A stretch of 64,000 bases of DNA from Limanda limanda (lineage: Eukaryota > Chordata > Actinopteri > Pleuronectiformes > Pleuronectidae): the NCBI RefSeq assembly GCF_963576545.1, contig NC_083655.1, positions 19,328,204 to 19,392,203 of the forward strand, written 5' to 3'. Positions 62,560-64,000 of the stretch are shown here, in pieces (position 1 is the first letter of the stretch; each line of letters begins with the position of its first letter). The translations under genes were made by a program, and so were the position numbers. Below the pieces are notes generated by a model. That model saw only the letters and a program-made list of their open reading frames with translations, was not told the DNA's origin and searched no databases.

Positions 62560-64000
62560 ATTTTTTTTTATTTGGAGGCGCCTTTCAAATCACCCAAGGT
62601 CACCTTACATTAAAATAATACAAGATAAAAAGATAAAAGCATAAAAGATAGAAACAACATTAAAACAGAACTTCAAAAATAAAAACAAGTGAAGTGCACA
62701 GGGTCCAGTTATAGAGAGTATGCCAGTTTGAACAGGTGAGTTTTGAGTTGGGACTTGAATGATGTGATGGAGTCTGATTGTCTTATGTGTGGGGGGAGGG
62801 AGTTCCAGAGCCTGGGTGCTGAGCAGCTGAAGGATCGGGCACCCATGCTACTGAGGCGTGACGTGGGGATGGTTAGGAGTCCAGAAGAGGATGAGCAGAG
62901 GGTGCGGGACGGTGTGTATTCCTGAAGGAGGTCGTAAAGGTAAGTGGGGGCTAGGTTGTGGAGAGCTTTGTAGGTGAGGAGAAGGTTTTTGTAGTTGATG
63001 CGGTGTTTTACAGGGAGCCAGTGAAGTTGGATGAGTACAGGAGTGATGTGATCCGATGATTTGGTGCAGGAGATGATCCGGGCGGCCGAGTTCTGAATGA
63101 TTTGGAGTCTGTTGATGAGTTTGGTGGGGAGTCCGGTGAGGAGGGCATTGCAGTAGTCGATGCGGGATGTGACAAATGAGTGGACCAGGATTTCGGTGCT
63201 GGACTGGGTCAGTGATGGGCGGAGTCTGGAGATGTTGCGGAGGTGGAAGAATGCAGTCCGGGTGATGTTTTGAATATGGGGTGCAAATGAAAGGGTGCTG
63301 TCCAGAATGATGCCGAGGCTCTTGATTTGAGGGGAGAAGGGTACAGGGAATCCGTCGATGATGATGGGTGGAGCAGGGGTGTGTTGGGATTTGGTGATGG
63401 TTGATTTGGAGCCGATGAGCAGGGCCTCAGTTTTGTTGCCGTTTAGTTTTAGGAAGTTTCTGCTCATCCAGCTCCGGATGTCGTCGAGGCAGGTGATGAG
63501 GGAGGTAGGAGGGATGGCAGCGGTCGGTTTGGAGGAGATGTAGATCTGTGTGTCATCGGCGTAGCAGTGAAAATGGACCCCATGGTGACGGAGGAGTGTG
63601 CCCAGGGGGAGGAGGTAAATGATGAAAAGCAGGGGACCCAAGACTGACCCCTGGGGCACTCCCAGTGAAACACCCGAACACCCAGATTTGTGGTTCCCAA
63701 GCTGCACAAATTGTTGCCGGTCAGTGAGGTAGGATGTGAACCAGGAGAGTGCAGCACCAGTGATCCCAATGCCAGCCAGGCGGTCCAGGAGCAGAGGGTG
63801 CGAGATGGTGTCAAATGCTGCGCTGAGGTCAAGGAGGATGAGAATTGTCCGGAGTCCGGAGTCAGCTGCACGGAGGAGGTCGTTGGTGATTTTGACCAAG
63901 GCTGTTTCAGTGCTGTGTTTTGGACGGAAGCCGGATTGGAAGGGTTCATGGAGGTCGTTTGTGTCAAGGTGGGACTGTAGTTGTGCGGCAACCACCCTTT
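62560..64000 (-). mobile_element. L2/CR1-type LINE, 3' portion, continuing past the window edge
   Basis: This is a non-LTR retrotransposon in minus orientation, cut by the right edge of the window. It consists of the reverse-transcriptase frame (62709-63995) and a short 3' untranslated region. The 3' region reads, on the minus strand, through a segment ending in a GAAAGGCGCC-like motif and an AATAAA-containing A/T-rich tail near 62560-62590. That resembles the tails of fish L2/CR1-group LINEs. The 5' part (upstream RT, endonuclease and ORF1 if present) lies outside the window. The exact 3' boundary and TSD cannot be fixed without the other end. Confidence 0.9.
62709..63995 (-). CDS. LINE reverse transcriptase (C-terminal 428 residues visible), L2/CR1 group
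   Basis: The encoded RNA-dependent DNA polymerase copies LINE RNA at a nicked chromosomal target. Visible motifs are RT motif A around residues 52-63 (LLDLSAAFDTI, catalytic Asp), motif B at 112-124 (GVPQGSVLGPLLF) and motif C at 145-148 (YADD, catalytic Asp pair). A long C-terminal region follows, with the LHWLPV and PRLWNSLP-type signatures seen in L2/CR1/Rex1-group fish LINEs. No stop or frameshift interrupts the 428 codons. The frame is open to the window edge and the first codon here is GTG, so 63995 is not a real start; the complete protein would be longer. The clean frame suggests a young copy. L2 is my preferred clade; Rex1/CR1 is the alternative. Confidence 0.93.
   Translation of the reverse strand: MVAAQLQSHLDTNDLHEPFQSGFRPKHSTETALVKITNDLLRAADSGLRTILILLDLSAAFDTISHPLLLDRLAGIGITGAALSWFTSYLTDRQQFVQLGNHKSGCSGVSLGVPQGSVLGPLLFIIYLLPLGTLLRHHGVHFHCYADDTQIYISSKPTAAIPPTSLITCLDDIRSWMSRNFLKLNGNKTEALLIGSKSTITKSQHTPAPPIIIDGFPVPFSPQIKSLGIILDSTLSFAPHIQNITRTAFFHLRNISRLRPSLTQSSTEILVHSFVTSRIDYCNALLTGLPTKLINRLQIIQNSAARIISCTKSSDHITPVLIQLHWLPVKHRINYKNLLLTYKALHNLAPTYLYDLLQEYTPSRTLCSSSSGLLTIPTSRLSSMGARSFSCSAPRLWNSLPPHIRQSDSITSFKSQLKTHLFKLAYSL

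Noticed and set aside
62743..63980. Several open frames inside the LINE on both strands (60-175 codons)
   Set aside because: Shadows of the 428-codon reverse-transcriptase frame.

Overview
The window looks like nuclear DNA from a ray-finned (teleost) fish. The evidence is indirect but consistent. It is AT-rich and full of CA/GT, AT and GA microsatellites. Its repeats are types common in teleost genomes: hAT, PIF/Harbinger-like and other DNA transposons with target-site duplications (TSDs), an L2/CR1-type LINE with an intact reverse-transcriptase frame, decayed LINE ends, a retroviral solo LTR, and several short interspersed families familiar from fish. I found no bacterial-style genes, no CRISPR array, no rRNA or tRNA, and no convincing exon of a host protein-coding gene in 64 kb. 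It is best read as an intergenic or long intronic stretch whose recognisable content is transposon-derived.

Layout. 1-9 kb: a minus-strand LINE 3' tail near 1.8 kb, a Harbinger-type MITE at 7346-7771 with TAA duplications, and a plus-strand LINE 3' tail near 8.8-9.0 kb. 9-20 kb: fragments of DNA transposons (9.5 kb and 18.6 kb), a 510-bp MITE at 12054-12563, a fish repeat at 13.0 kb and a decayed reverse-transcriptase relic at 15.1-16.0 kb. 20-36 kb: two hAT elements with perfect 8-bp TSDs (22885-23741 and 24167-25007). The first carries inside it about 570 bp of the element found separately at 35702-36560, which encodes a MADF-domain fragment. A LINE C-terminal relic lies at 28.7 kb. 36-45 kb: mostly unique-looking sequence with microsatellites.

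45-51 kb is structurally the most complex part. It has a 490-bp block repeated directly 3.7 kb away, a 412-bp block repeated in inverted orientation around a 2.3-kb spacer with nearly identical arms, a roughly 118-bp GT array grown inside a short interspersed repeat, and a 56-bp AT array. 51-64 kb: a possible piggyBac-like end, a 509-bp solo LTR with 4-bp TSD, a third hAT element with 8-bp TSD and a transposase C-terminal fragment (56977-57859), a decayed LINE C-terminus at 59 kb, and a LINE running off the right edge (62560-64000, minus strand) with RT motifs A, B and C intact.

Nothing here is a demonstrably new biological system. The items most worth a second look are the hAT/MADF-element mosaic, the near-identical inverted duplication, and the microsatellite born inside a dispersed repeat. 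Family names come from recognition of protein motifs, terminal repeats and TSDs in the sequence; no database search was possible.
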